In this document: in pieces, positions 40,991 to 51,331 of the stretch
Layout of the letters: each line of letters starts with the position of its first letter
How positions within the stretch are numbered: the first letter of the stretch is position 1
Origin: Symbiodinium natans
Taxonomy: Eukaryota > Sar > Dinophyceae > Suessiales > Symbiodiniaceae
Length of the DNA stretch: 64,000 bases
NCBI GenBank assembly: GCA_905221605.1
Contig: CAJNDS010001147.1
Span: 331,012-395,011, forward strand
Direction of reading: 5' to 3'
Made by a program: the position numbers and the translations under genes
The notes under the pieces: generated by a model
What the model saw: only the letters and a program-made list of their open reading frames with translations
The model's database searches: none
What the model was told of the DNA's origin: nothing

Positions 40991-41520
40991 TACCGCCGCT
41001 CAGGAGGATTACATGGCGCTGGCGGCCCAGGCAGCCGGCGCGCAGACCACGCCGCCCTGGCGCTTCGACTAGGAAGATCCTGGGGCATCGGACGCTGCTG
41101 GAGGACCTGCGCTCCGACCTGCAGAATCGCGCCCCACGTCTTCAGGCGCGGCAGGATTCCTTCCGACTCGGAGGTGCGGAAAGACAACCTGCCCTCCGGC
41201 AAGCCGGAGCTGCTGGGTCTGCAGCGTGGCCTCCAGCGCGAGCTAGAAATGGCGGTAATGCAGTTGGAGGACGAAGGAGAACCGGTCCAGCGGCATGGCT
41301 CCAGCGTGAGATCGACTGCCTGGAGCAAACCATGGCTGCCTACCGCCGTGAGCTGCCCAGCAACTGCGGCAGCGGAAGCGCTTACGCCTCCAATAAGGAG
41401 CTGCCCTCCGCGAGGAGCTGGATGCCGGTCCGCCTCCAAACCTCACCGAGGAGCAAACGGCGGCGCTGCAGGCCTTGAGCGGGAGCGAGGCGCTGCAGGC
41501 CCTGCTGCTGGTGAACTGAC
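40990..41520 (+). pseudogene. Coiled-coil-type gene broken by several frame changes
   Basis: Natural peptide text moves between frames: YMALAAQAAGAQTTPPW, then KILGHRTLLEDLRSDLQNRA (from 41072), then GLQRGLQRELEMAVMQLEDE, EIDCLEQTMAAYRRELPS, and LTEEQTAALQALSGSEALQA ending VN and a stop at about 41518. Frame changes about every 100 bp with no good splice sites suggest indels, either decay or assembly error. Helical, probably coiled coil; no family recognised. Confidence 0.4.
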
Positions 41521-41579
41521 ATTTGTGCAAAGTGCAAAAACAAGCCTGGGCTCTCCCCGGTGCTGAGCTCGGCAGCCAT

Positions 41580-42180
41580 CCCCGTGTCACTTGATTAGTG
41601 ATTAGTGATTAAGTGTTGGTTCCATCTTGCATGTGGCAGCTAATCACTACTCACTAATCAAGTCGAGTGGGATTCCATCCAAGCCCCAATGGAATCAACC
41701 CTGTGGGGCCTTCTCACTTTTCACTTTGTATTGAAGCCATCCTGCATGTCCAAAGTCAAAAGTCAAAAGTCAAAATGGGTTTAGGAGCTGCCTTCCACTG
41801 AAGCCTGCAGCGAATCCCGTGTCACTTGATTAGTGATTAGTGATTAAGTGTCGGTTCCATCTTGCATGTGGAAGCTAATCACTAATCACTACAGTGATCA
41901 AGTCAAGTGGGATTCCATACAAGCCTCAATGGAATCAACCCTTTGGGGCCTTGTCACTTTTCACTTTGTATCGAAGCCATCCTGCATGATCCTGCATGTC
42001 AAAAGTCAAAAGTCAAAATGGGTTTAGGAGGTGCCTTCCACTGAAGCCTGCAGCGAATCCCGTGTCACTTGATCAATGATTCGTGATTAAGTGTCGGTTC
42101 CATCTTGCATGTGGAAGCCAATTACTCATCACTAATCAAGTTGAGTGGGATTCCATCCAAGCCTTAATGAATGCATCCTT
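41580..42180. repeat. Tandem repeat of about 237-242 bp, two and a half units
   Basis: Units start CCCGTGTCACTTGATTAGTG near 41580, 41818 and 42059. Each contains an internal inverted pair (CTTGATTAGTGATTAGTGAT versus AATCACTAATCA...TCAAG), TGGGATTCCAT(C/A)CAAGCC and triplets of CAAAAGT. Copies are about 93-95 percent alike. Confidence 0.85.
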
Positions 42181-42194
42181 GGACCTTTTTGACG

Positions 42195-43024
42195 TTTGAC
42201 TTTTGACATTGCCCTGCGGCGCCGCGGTTCCAGTTCTTTTTGCTCCGACTTAAACCACGCGAAAGGCATGGCGCCCACCTGCAGCTTCGTCTCGCCGGAG
42301 GGCGTCGCCTGCGGCACCAGGGCCAGGGGCGGCCTGGACGCAGCGCCGCACAGTGGCGGCCCCCGCTGCCAGCACGTGCTGCCTGCAGTCTCCGAGGCGC
42401 TGGCGCATCCGCCACGGCGGCGTGTGGTGCGCCCACCCTGGCTGCGGCAGCTCCTCGCAGCCCGGCTTCCACCGCTGCAAGGCGCACGGGCGGCTCTGTG
42501 CGGAGGCGCTGCCTGGGCCAGCGGAGGCCCGCGCTGCACCCGCCCGCCTCTGGAGCTGCCTCGCGGCACTGGAGCCAACGCGGCTTGCGCTGCGGGCGAA
42601 GCGGGAGCACCTGGTACTGCCGGGCGCCCGAGGGCGGACGAACAGGGCCACTGAGGTGGCTGGCTGCGGCGCCCGTCATCGCGCGGACGTGGGGCTGCCG
42701 AACCCGGCCGAGGTGCTGCAGCGGAAGCGGCTGCGGAACGGCTCAGGAACACGACGCCATTCGCGCACCGCAATCCGTGCGCCGCATGTTGGCTTTTGGC
42801 AATTTCCCCAATTTCCAGACAGAGCGAGGGGGGCATGGAGTAGAGGATTTTCTGCGTTTGCTTCACGTCGCGTTTGCCGTGCCGACCCTGGAGCCTTTGG
42901 GCCGATGCTGGCGCCCGCTTTGTGGTCAGCTTGGCGCGTTCATCGCCGCCTTCTCCTTCCGCGGCCAGCAATCCAGAAGACCAGCGCAAGAAGACGCGGG
43001 TGGGGTGGTCGGACCAGCTGCTAA
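42195..43024 (+). pseudogene. Cys/His-rich gene remnant with frame change
   Basis: One frame reads GMAPTCSFVSPEGVACGTRA from about 42268. From about 42410 the natural reading passes to another frame with VWCAHPGCGSSSQPGFHRCK and AHGRLC, a C-x4-C-x9-C-x2-H pattern that could bind zinc. An Arg/Leu-rich helical part follows. It is probably a decayed gene or one with a small indel. Related pattern in the 43898-46302 protein. Confidence 0.35.
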
Positions 43025-43897
43025 CTTGCCTGTCGTGTTCTTAGCCTTGGGGCCCATATCTGGGTATGCCCTGACTGTAGCCTGGAGTTTGTTTCTTGTC
43101 TTTTGTTCTGTAGGGATACTCCTCTTGGAGGACGTTACTGGGACACAACGCTAAAACAAAACCTGTCTTCTTGTCTGACTTCTGAGTGCTCCATGGTCCT
43201 ACACCTTAACACTCGCGCAAAACAAAACTTGGCATCCATAAAACACTCAAAAATGGAATGATTTCTCAAAACTGAAGGGTGGAGAAAAAAATTGGGCCTG
43301 GGCGGTACCGTTTGGAAGTCGATAACATGTCGAATCTGTGTGTTTCAGCACGCTGCATTGCAGCATGTTTGCCCCAGATGATCCGGACACCAACGCTTGA
43401 AGATTCAGAACGAAAGGCTTTAGGGCTGTCGGGGTTAAGAATTCAAGGGTCAGAATCTTCTGGGGTTTCGGGCTTGGGTTTGGGATTCTAGTGACCCTCT
43501 CTCTTCTAGGATGCGGGCTTGAGTCTCAAGATTGAGAAACGGGAATCCCACATGGCCGGAGAAATGACAAGACCTTTCACTGGATTTGCGCGACTGAAGC
43601 TCATCGAGTTGGCTCACGTGCAGGCTGCAAAGCTTCAAAGCTGCACATGACATGGAGGAATGTGACAAAAGTAGTGTCCCCACGGGGCCCCGCGTGCTGC
43701 ACTGAATGGCTGAAGCGTTCAAAGTTCAAATGTGGAAACCACTATGCTACGGTGATACCCATTGTTCGAAACATTGTAGCATGGGCAGCACAAGCCCCCC
43801 CAAAAGACATGAACAGAATGGCACAAGGCAAAAGAAAGCATTCGTTCTTCAGCGAATGCTTGCCCCGGCACCCCCTCGACCCTGCAGCACAGTTCCT
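43025..43897. other. No supported gene; possible element end
   Basis: No convincing coding sequence. CACAAGCCCCCCC at about 43788-43800 is an inverted match to GGGGGGGGCTTGTG at about 56861-56874, just outside the two ends of the minus-strand gene cluster. Confidence 0.4.
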
Positions 43898-46302
43898 TCA
43901 AACTGTGCTGCCAGTAGCAGCCGGAGCCTGGGCCGCAGCCTGAGCTACAGCCGACTCATTGCCCTGGTCCTGAGCACTAGCCCCAGCGCCAGCTCTTAGC
44001 TGACTGGGCTGTGCGGAAAACAAATTGGCCACCTCATCCATTCGGGCTGTGTCTCGGCTTGAGTTTTTCATGAGCTGCACGGCCACTCTGTAGCTTGCCG
44101 CCGACTTTGGCGTGTCGAGCAGGAACGATTTTCGGACCCCGTACGTCAGGGAAGTTGTGGTCACCTGTTCGGCCAAGAACCAGCCTTGTGGCACAAAGAC
44201 GATGTCGTCCTGGGTGATGGTGGTTGCAAAACCGATGACGTCACCCTTGTCATCCTTCAACACCTCATTGAGGGACGTGAGGAAGTCTGCCACTTCCTGC
44301 AAGGTCGGGTCCGTCTTCCCCATGCAAGGCACAGCACGGCTGAGATCGAAAGCCACCATGCTCACGGAGCCCATGGCCACCACACGGATCATTGCAGCAG
44401 CATTGGGGGCAAGGTAGCCTCCACTCATCTTCGCATCGAAGCCCCAGTACCACATGTTGTTCGAGAAGTTGGCCCCATCTTTCAAACTGGACAGATCCAA
44501 CGCCTTCTTTGTTGGGAACACCGACTTCACGAAACTCTCTGCTGCTTCCCTGCCTTGCTTGGACAGCACCGGTGCCATAGCCCGGTGATCGGCTTTGCAC
44601 GAGCTCGCTTTTCTGTACGAACCCCCAAACTCGGAGAGCTTCATGCTGGCCTCGGGATTGTTCCTCCATGTTTTTGCAGTCTCGCTGGCCTTCAGGACCC
44701 AAGGACGGTCGAGGTAGTCGTCCACATCAAAGCTTGCGCCCGGCTTGTGAAAGGAATGCCACAGGTCCTCTTTGATTCCGAAGATGTTGTGCGTCTGCTT
44801 GTTGAACAGCCTGGCCTTGGCAGCTGCTGACTTGGCTACCTCCTTCACCTTGTCCAGCTCAGCTTGGTCTGCCTGCCTCTTCTTTTTTGCTCGGCACGTG
44901 CTCTGCTGCTCTCCTTCTGCTTCAAGTAGTTCCCAACATCCGTAGAGATCTTCATGATGCTCTTGAAGAACAGCTCGACCACCGGAAAGCTGACCTTCAG
45001 CAGCTCCTTCTGCTTCTCAGATGCTTCCAGCGCACTGTGGTACTTCAGGATGTCAACGGCGTGCAGATTGAAGTAAGCCTTCGGCTCGAGGACACTGTCG
45101 CCCTTCACAAGCTTGATGTCCTGACCAACAGAACGCACCGATGACGCCAGGGACTCCCGGACATTGTGCACTTCCTTCGCGCACGCCTCGGTCAGGGTGT
45201 CGGGGATGGAGACCTCTGTCTCCCAAGTCGTCAACACCTCCCGGCAAGCAGACACACACGAAGCGTAAGATTCAAGAACAGGATCAGACGCAGCCGCAGC
45301 AGCTCTGGCTGCTTCCACCTGGGTGTACGCCTCATCCAGCTTGCCCTTTGTAGTCGCTGCCATCGTGGAGACTGACGCCAGCTTCTCTTTGATCTTCTCG
45401 CTTGCTGCAGTCTTGAACGCCAAGAAAAACGGCCCCTTAGAAAGCCTCTCGTACTTGACGCGGGCCTTCTTCTCAGCAGGGGTCTCCTTGTCCTTGTCAT
45501 CCTCGGCCGGCCTTTTCTTTGGGGTGGCCAGGGGCATGTCCTGGTCCTCCTCGCTGTCCGCCTCACCGTCTTTGAAGAAGCCTTGATGATCACCAGCACG
45601 AAGGTTGCTTTTCACATGTTTCACCAGCACACTTCGATCCTCTTTGCTGAGGTCTTTCTCCGCAGCACTGCTTTCCTCAAGAATGCTGCTGCGGGCTTTG
45701 TCTCGATCGCGGTGCTCCTCCTCGATGACAGGGATCCAGATGCGGTCACATCCGTTCAAGCCTTTCTTGTCTCTCTTCAACGATGCGTCCTTCTCGTGCT
45801 TCTCCCACTCGTCCTTGGCGGCGTCCTTGCTCCATCCCATGACGGAAGAACAATGGATCAACCATTGTCCATACTCGAAAGGCTTGCATCCATCACGATT
45901 TCGCTGAATGACGCTGTAGACAAAGATTCTCTTCCACTTTGTCCATTGAATGAGAACCTTCCTCCGCCACTTGCCATCGCTCGGGTTGTCTTCTTCAAAG
46001 AGTTCCATTGCCTTCTGAGCACTCACCGAGTCCTTCACGGCTGCCTCCAGCGTGCTTATCTCCCCATCTCTCTTGGCCTGGTAGTACATGTTGTCGTACT
46101 TCTTGTTGTGGTCCTCGCACCATCGCTTGCTTTTCTGGCAAGCGAGGGAGCAACCATTCACGAAGCATGTTTTCATCTCAGGCTTCTTCCCGCCGGCTTT
46201 CCTCTTAGGCCTCGCTGTCGTGGCGTCCTTCTTCTTGGCCTCTTCCATCTGCTTGACAATGTCCGGTGCATCTGCAAACGCAAAGTCATCGTCTAGGTCC
46301 AT
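43898..46302 (-). CDS. Zinc-motif protein of about 800 residues, interrupted by a -1 frame change
   Basis: The first part (46302 to about 44885) starts MDLDDDFAFADAPDIVKQME. It has a CFVNGCSLACQKSKRWCEDH pattern at about 45-65 (C-x4-C...C-x2-H), basic and coiled-coil regions. It would end 40 nt after an A6 run (sense strand, 44888-44883). The reading continues naturally one base back, ARAKKKRQADQAELDKVKEV, into the second open frame, which ends near 43901. The second part includes DDIVFVPQGWFLAEQ, reminiscent of a cupin strand. The break may be a homopolymer error, a pseudogene indel, or frameshifting. It is downstream of the methyltransferase gene on the same strand; role unknown. Confidence 0.6.
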
Positions 46303-47035
46303 TGCGAAGCTCTACAGGCCTCTGATGCTGGAAGTTGTCCAGCAAGCTGGATACGAACTTCGCCGTGCCCCAGAGTAACTAAGTCACCTAGTAAGATGGT
46401 TGCCTTGTTCAAGCACAGAGAAGCATGCACACCCACACGGCACATGTACAATGCACATTCCGCAAATGCAGTCTGGATGTAGAGCAAATTCTCTGACTAG
46501 TGTACTTGCATGCAACATACAGGATGGGGCAATGTGATTGAGACAAGGCGGCCTCAGGTCGCGAGCAAAGGCTGGCTTTTCATCATGCAACTCAACGACA
46601 CTGCTCCTGGAGAAGAACTTGCAGTTATCAAGCGCACTCGCATCTGCAAACAAGTTACACGCGATGGTTCGAATGTCCATCACTTGTTCATCACAACATG
46701 CATGCCATCATTGCCTCCGGCTTGTGATCAAGTGTTCCCAAGCTCTGCTGAACGACACTGGCAGCTCTTTCCTTCAGCGGCCAAAGCGAATCTCAAGATG
46801 TCGTCTCAAAGTACTGGGCTTGAGGACAAAAGCATAAACACTCAAAGACAGCTTTAGCAACCTCCACCTATCTCGTCTTGTCCTCCCAACCACACTGCTT
46901 GCAATCTACGGGCTGTGCTACCAAAACGGCATGCAGCGAGCAGTTCCTGGTTCGGAGCAGCCTGCAAGCCTTCAAGCACAAAAGACGAAGTGGCAGCCTG
47001 GTCAAAATTGCCACCAGCAGCTCACCAGCAACCGG
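46303..47035. other. No supported gene
   Basis: Spacer between two minus-strand genes; no coding evidence seen. Confidence 0.5.
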
Positions 47036-47902
47036 CTAACAGTCGGCCCCAAGACTCAAAGTCTCTTGTGAATCGCAAACGTCTGATGGGCTGCCCAGAG
47101 AGAGGCTGGACCTTCCACGAGTCAGGCCTCCAAGACTTGAGCCGCCTCGCCGAAGCAGGGTCTTCTCTGGTTCAATGCTCGCTTCCCTGTTGATCTTGAC
47201 TGTGTGCGCCAACACGTAGAAAATCCAAGAAGCCATAGTTGGCAAATGCCACCCATTGCCAACCAGCTGTTTCTGGGAACTGCTGGACAGCGACAGCACA
47301 TGATCCTGAGCCTGGAAAGGGATGGGCCAGCGGGTGGCCTCTGGATATGTGTTGTATCCATGAGCCAAGTACACTTCCTTGTTCAGCACCATCCTCTTCG
47401 CAGCCCAGGAATGGATTGTGAAGTGGGTCAAGGCCGAGGGCAGCACCTGCCCGGGGGTGCTGGTTCCTGCACCCAGGGTCTGGTCCAGGTCCGCGAACCA
47501 AGACTCCCCACTTACCTCACCAGATTCAAGAAGAGCAGCACGGGCTTCCTCGTAGCCATGGTAGCGATTCAACATCCCGGGCGCATAGATTTGGCTCATG
47601 CTCAACACCCGATCTGTTCCTGCAACACGGAAGCCCCTTCGCGATGCCATAGCATTCTCGGCTTCACACACCTCGGACATCGGTGCTACCAGAAACACAT
47701 CTCCAGTGAGCATGAGGTCTGCCCCACAGAACTTGAGGAAGTGTGGTAGCAAGTCTTCCTGCCCTGGCCCCATCCATGCCACGCTCTGCCGATTCAAGGC
47801 GCACGCAAACAGGCGATTCCGTCTCACTGGCCAGCCTAGGGCCATCGGGTTGATCACTATGCTGAGGATCTCATGAGTCTCTTGCAGGACGCCGAGCTTC
47901 TC
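47036..47902 (-). CDS. C5 cytosine methyltransferase, C-terminal exon
   Basis: It starts after a CTTGTCAG acceptor, phase 0, with EKLGVLQETHEILSIVINPM. ALGWPVRRNRLFACAL matches motif VIII of C5 methyltransferases (G-x-P-x-x-R-x-R). Near the end, QLVGNGWHLPTMASW matches motif X (GN followed by a hydrophobic helix). The last 50 residues are Ser/Arg-rich and probably disordered. Together with 48356-49214 it makes a protein of about 575 residues that would transfer a methyl group from S-adenosylmethionine to cytosine in DNA. It is the second exon of a two-exon model with a 453-nt intron. Confidence 0.65.
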   Translation of the reverse strand, partial: EKLGVLQETHEILSIVINPMALGWPVRRNRLFACALNRQSVAWMGPGQEDLLPHFLKFCGADLMLTGDVFLVAPMSEVCEAENAMASRRGFRVAGTDRVLSMSQIYAPGMLNRYHGYEEARAALLESGEVSGESWFADLDQTLGAGTSTPGQVLPSALTHFTIHSWAAKRMVLNKEVYLAHGYNTYPEATRWPIPFQAQDHVLSLSSSSQKQLVGNGWHLPTMASWIFYVLAHTVKINREASIEPEKTLLRRGGSSLGGLTRGRSSLSLGSPSDVCDSQETLSLGADC

Positions 47903-48222
47903 CTGACAAGGTGGGGGCTGGAGGATCTGTATACCCCAGACGAACCACGACCAGACACGTTGATGGTTTCAGCTGTAACTTTTCTAGGCAGAGGCAACGT
48001 GGAGACCACGAGTGCTAGGGCCAGGACTGCCACACAAAACCCACCTACGTCTATGGTCCTTTGACGCACTAGTGACTAGTGATTCACTCACACTTCAATT
48101 CGACTCCATGTTCCCTGACCTGATTCCCAAAGGCAACCTAACTTTACCCTCTACGCTTAAAGTCACAACGTAGTCTGCATCAGTCTACAGGAAGCAGATG
48201 TTGGAGTTGGGATGGTTTTCGC

Positions 48223-48350
48223 AGCCCCCACACACACACCCGCAGACAAGACACACACACACACCCACACACACACACACACCCACACACACACACACAG
48301 AGACACAGACACGCAGGCTCACACACACACACACAGACACAAACACACAA
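48223..48350. repeat. (CA)n microsatellite in the methyltransferase intron
   Basis: ACACAC-rich run interrupted by CC, GAC and GAG. It lies in the intron 47903-48355, so the Cys/Val repeat that open frames show here is not protein. Confidence 0.95.
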
Positions 48351-48355
48351 CCCGC

Positions 48356-49214
48356 CTGGACGGGGTAGCGAGTAGTGCACTCGCTGAAGACGACATCCTC
48401 CAGGTCCATCTCTGCACGCCGGCGTCTCTCCGTGACCCAGATCGCATGCGGCCTTTCGCTCGGGTCTGCAAAATGCAAGCCCTTTCCAACTGAGCTCCAA
48501 CCACAGCACGTAGTTCCAGCCATGTTAACCAACAGCTTCTTCCTTGGCACTGGCGCGGACTCAGAGTCTGACTGAAACAGCCGCCTTCGCAACCGTTTCT
48601 GGGAAGGTTCTGGGACCTCACCTTCTGGCTGCAGGGCCGGGCCTTCCGACTCATCTACACACGGAAACGCAGCACACTGCTTCTCGTGAACAAGGCAATG
48701 ACTTGTCGCTCCTGCAGGAAACACCCAGGAGCGATTGTCCTGAAGCCAAGCCAACATGTCTGCATAGGCTCGGGCAGTGTCCTCGCGACTCATCTTTGAA
48801 TTCGGCAGCATAGAATCTAGCATCATCACGGCTGTGGCTGGCAATCTGTCATTGATATCTGAAAAGACACATGTACGGTTCCCGCACATTGCACTGATGT
48901 GTGAGAGAACGGTCTGCTGCAAACTGCCAATGTCACAAAAGCGAGCATGCTGAATTGAAACGTCCTGAAAATCATCCACTGCATGTTCTGAAGCAAACAG
49001 CTAAAGCTTCACGCATCTGTGTCCAGATCTCATACTCACCGGCCAGGCCACTGTAATCCGAATAAACACACATTCCATCCCGCAAGATTGCTCGCAAGCG
49101 ACTCAAACGCTCCCCATCATTGCCATCCCCTGCACACAGGAGATTCTTCAGCACAGACAAAGGCCAGCTCCCTAGCTCGGCAACCGACACCGGACCCGGC
49201 TTGTTAGCAGCCAT
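48356..49214 (-). CDS. C5 cytosine methyltransferase, N-terminal exon
   Basis: A plausible start is ATG at 49214-49212 (MAANKPGPVSVAELG). MCVYSDYSGLAGEYEIW fits motif I (D-x-F/Y-SG-x-GG-x-E), HARFCDIGSLQQTVLS the motif II-III region, NMAGTTCCGWSSVGKG motif IV with the catalytic Cys, and DVVFSECTTRYP motif VI. The exon ends PVQ at a CAG|GCGGGT donor (48356), a GC-type splice site. A one-base frame discontinuity lies near 48990-49005: after MREAL the reading passes to LFASEHAVDDFQDV in the next frame. This is an indel or a missed splice. The motif wording resembles a dinoflagellate C5-methyltransferase family as I recall it. Confidence 0.65.
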
Positions 49215-51331
49215 GCCCTGCCCTACCTCTTGCTGTTGGAAGACTCCAAGGCAGCGTCTCTTGTCTAGGATGTCCCACGTTTTGCTTACTGCGAACGCAT
49301 GAGAGCGAGTTGAGACTGCGAGGCTAACGCTGAAGTTCTGTTCGTATTGGCATATTGCTTCAGCCCAGATGCTTTGGCTCCTTCCTCGTTCAGCTTCTTT
49401 GAACTCGCTGGCTAAGATAAACCTGAGCATTTGTTTGAAAGGAGCCAAACGTGCAACCGGTCTCAGTGTTCGCAGACACACGAGGCACGCAGGACGGCAT
49501 GCTCACAGGACGACACAGCAATAAAAACCTGCCGCGAAAATATTCTTGTGACTGTTTGTGGCTGCCATGTCTTTTCTGCAAACGGATAACTTCATCATGC
49601 ACAGTCTCACCAGCGTCACAATAGGTGGGCTTCATTTTACTAGTTTCAATGGGCACTCGTCTTGTTGCATTGTTTCCCTGTTGTATTCCCCAGGATGGAG
49701 TCAATGTGCTGCAGAGCCTACTTCAAAGACTCCATGACTCCATATCTGCTCCCACCCATTTCCGAAATTCCGCCGCACCGCTTGCCCCACCCTGACAAGT
49801 TCACAAATTCACAAAACTTGACAAGACCTCGACAGTCGCCAATCTTGTGAGTGTGCTGTCTACCGGACCTGAGCTTCTCATCTACATTCTACATTGGCTC
49901 CAGTTCAATCTCACTTAACACAAACTTCCCCAAACTTGGCTTCCAAACATACCACATGCCACACCCCACCTGCCGCACGCAAAACGCACCCGCCTTCTTT
50001 CATATTGAAGTTTGGGCTGTCCTTTGCACAAACGATAAGTCAGAAAGATCGTGAGTAACAAGACCATACTCCCAGGAATCAGTTTCTCCTCGCTTCACTG
50101 AAAATCTTGCTCCTGCACAGGGTGTCCCTCACAAAAAACACTTTATTGAGAAACGCTTCCAGCATCCACTGAACAACAACAGCCCCACAAACAAAATCGT
50201 CCTAGCTTGTCAACCGTTTGCTTGAAGCATGGTACAAAAACTCATCTAACAGCAAGTGCTCACACATACTGCATTCCGCAGGAATCGAACAACAAAACCA
50301 TTCATGCAGCGCTGGTCATGACATGGTGCACTCTGCGTGACTCTCTGTTGCTGCAGTTGCAAGGTTTTGTTCATGTCACGACAACGGCAGCTTGAACGCA
50401 ACCACAACTTGTTGCGGCAATCATTTCGCTGTGTGTGGAGGCTACGGAGCCTCAAGCCTCAGTGTTTGGTTCCGGGGGCGGCCTGTGACGACCAAGTCGT
50501 GGAGTGAGCTTTGGCCGGCCGATTTGGGCCAGGGGACAGCAAGCAATTTCGAGCAATTTCGAGGGTTTCGAGGGCCCCCGGCAAATTTCGAGGAACCACC
50601 GGAATTTCGAGGAACCCGCAAAATTTCGAGGAAGTGTAAGAGGCCAGTAAGAGGGGGGGGGCCACGGGCAATTTCGAGGGCCCAAGGAAATTTCGAGGAC
50701 CCAAGGAAATTTCGAGGGGAAGGCCTAGGAATTTCGAGGGTTTCGAGGGTTTCGAGGGTTTGGAGGGGGTCCGGCCCAGTGACCCCCCGGAAGCCTCCCA
50801 GCCCGTCACCGGAGCCCCCAAGCCCCACAAGCCCGCCCCAGCACCCCCGGCAAGCAAAATCATTTCCCGCAGCAAGCTCGGAGCTTCAACGGGCGTATTC
50901 ATAAAAATGCCAGACCGGCAGACCATTTATTGTATTTCGATCTATTCAGGAATTCAGGGGTCGCCACATGCCACAGCTGGACAGCAAAGGGTTTGCCGCC
51001 AAAGTTTGACAAGACACGTCATGACTGCAACACACTGCACAAGTGAACAGCCAAACTCTCGCTCTCACTCTCTTTCTCTGGTACCTGGAACAAAGCGCAG
51101 CGACACTGAAGCCTTTTCACGCGGATGCTAGTCACAACACAAGTTTGGTCACGCAGGCATTGAAAGAGCGACAGCAAGCTATGGTGTTCAAGCGCATTTT
51201 GCACCATGCTGCGATAGCATGGGGCGAAGCACATCGGCCGGCCTCATTCTGTGGACACACGCCCAGGCGCAACTTGGAAGCACGCTTGCGACTGCAAGAC
51301 CGGAGGAATTCTCAGGAGGAACCCATGTGCA
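49215..51331. other. Spacer between methyltransferase and transposase-like genes
   Basis: No gene is supported. It contains the TTTCGAGG repeat at 50540-50765. Possible regulatory sequence for the methyltransferase gene lies at 49215-49700 but no element is recognisable. Confidence 0.5.
50540..50765. repeat. AATTTCGAGG minisatellite
   Basis: About 15 occurrences of AATTTCGAGG or GTTTCGAGG with 5-20 bp of CCCAAGG/ACCCG-type filler. The GGGTTTCGAGGG version has a 10-bp period at the right end. Confidence 0.85.

Noticed and set aside
39667-41072. Ala-, Arg- and Gln-rich open frames on both strands
   Set aside because: They are created by AGC/GCT repeats and the 65-bp GC-rich minisatellite.
48180-48355. 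Cys/Val-rich C-terminus of the methyltransferase N-terminal frame
   Set aside because: It is a translated CA microsatellite inside the intron; the GC donor at 48356 gives a better reading.
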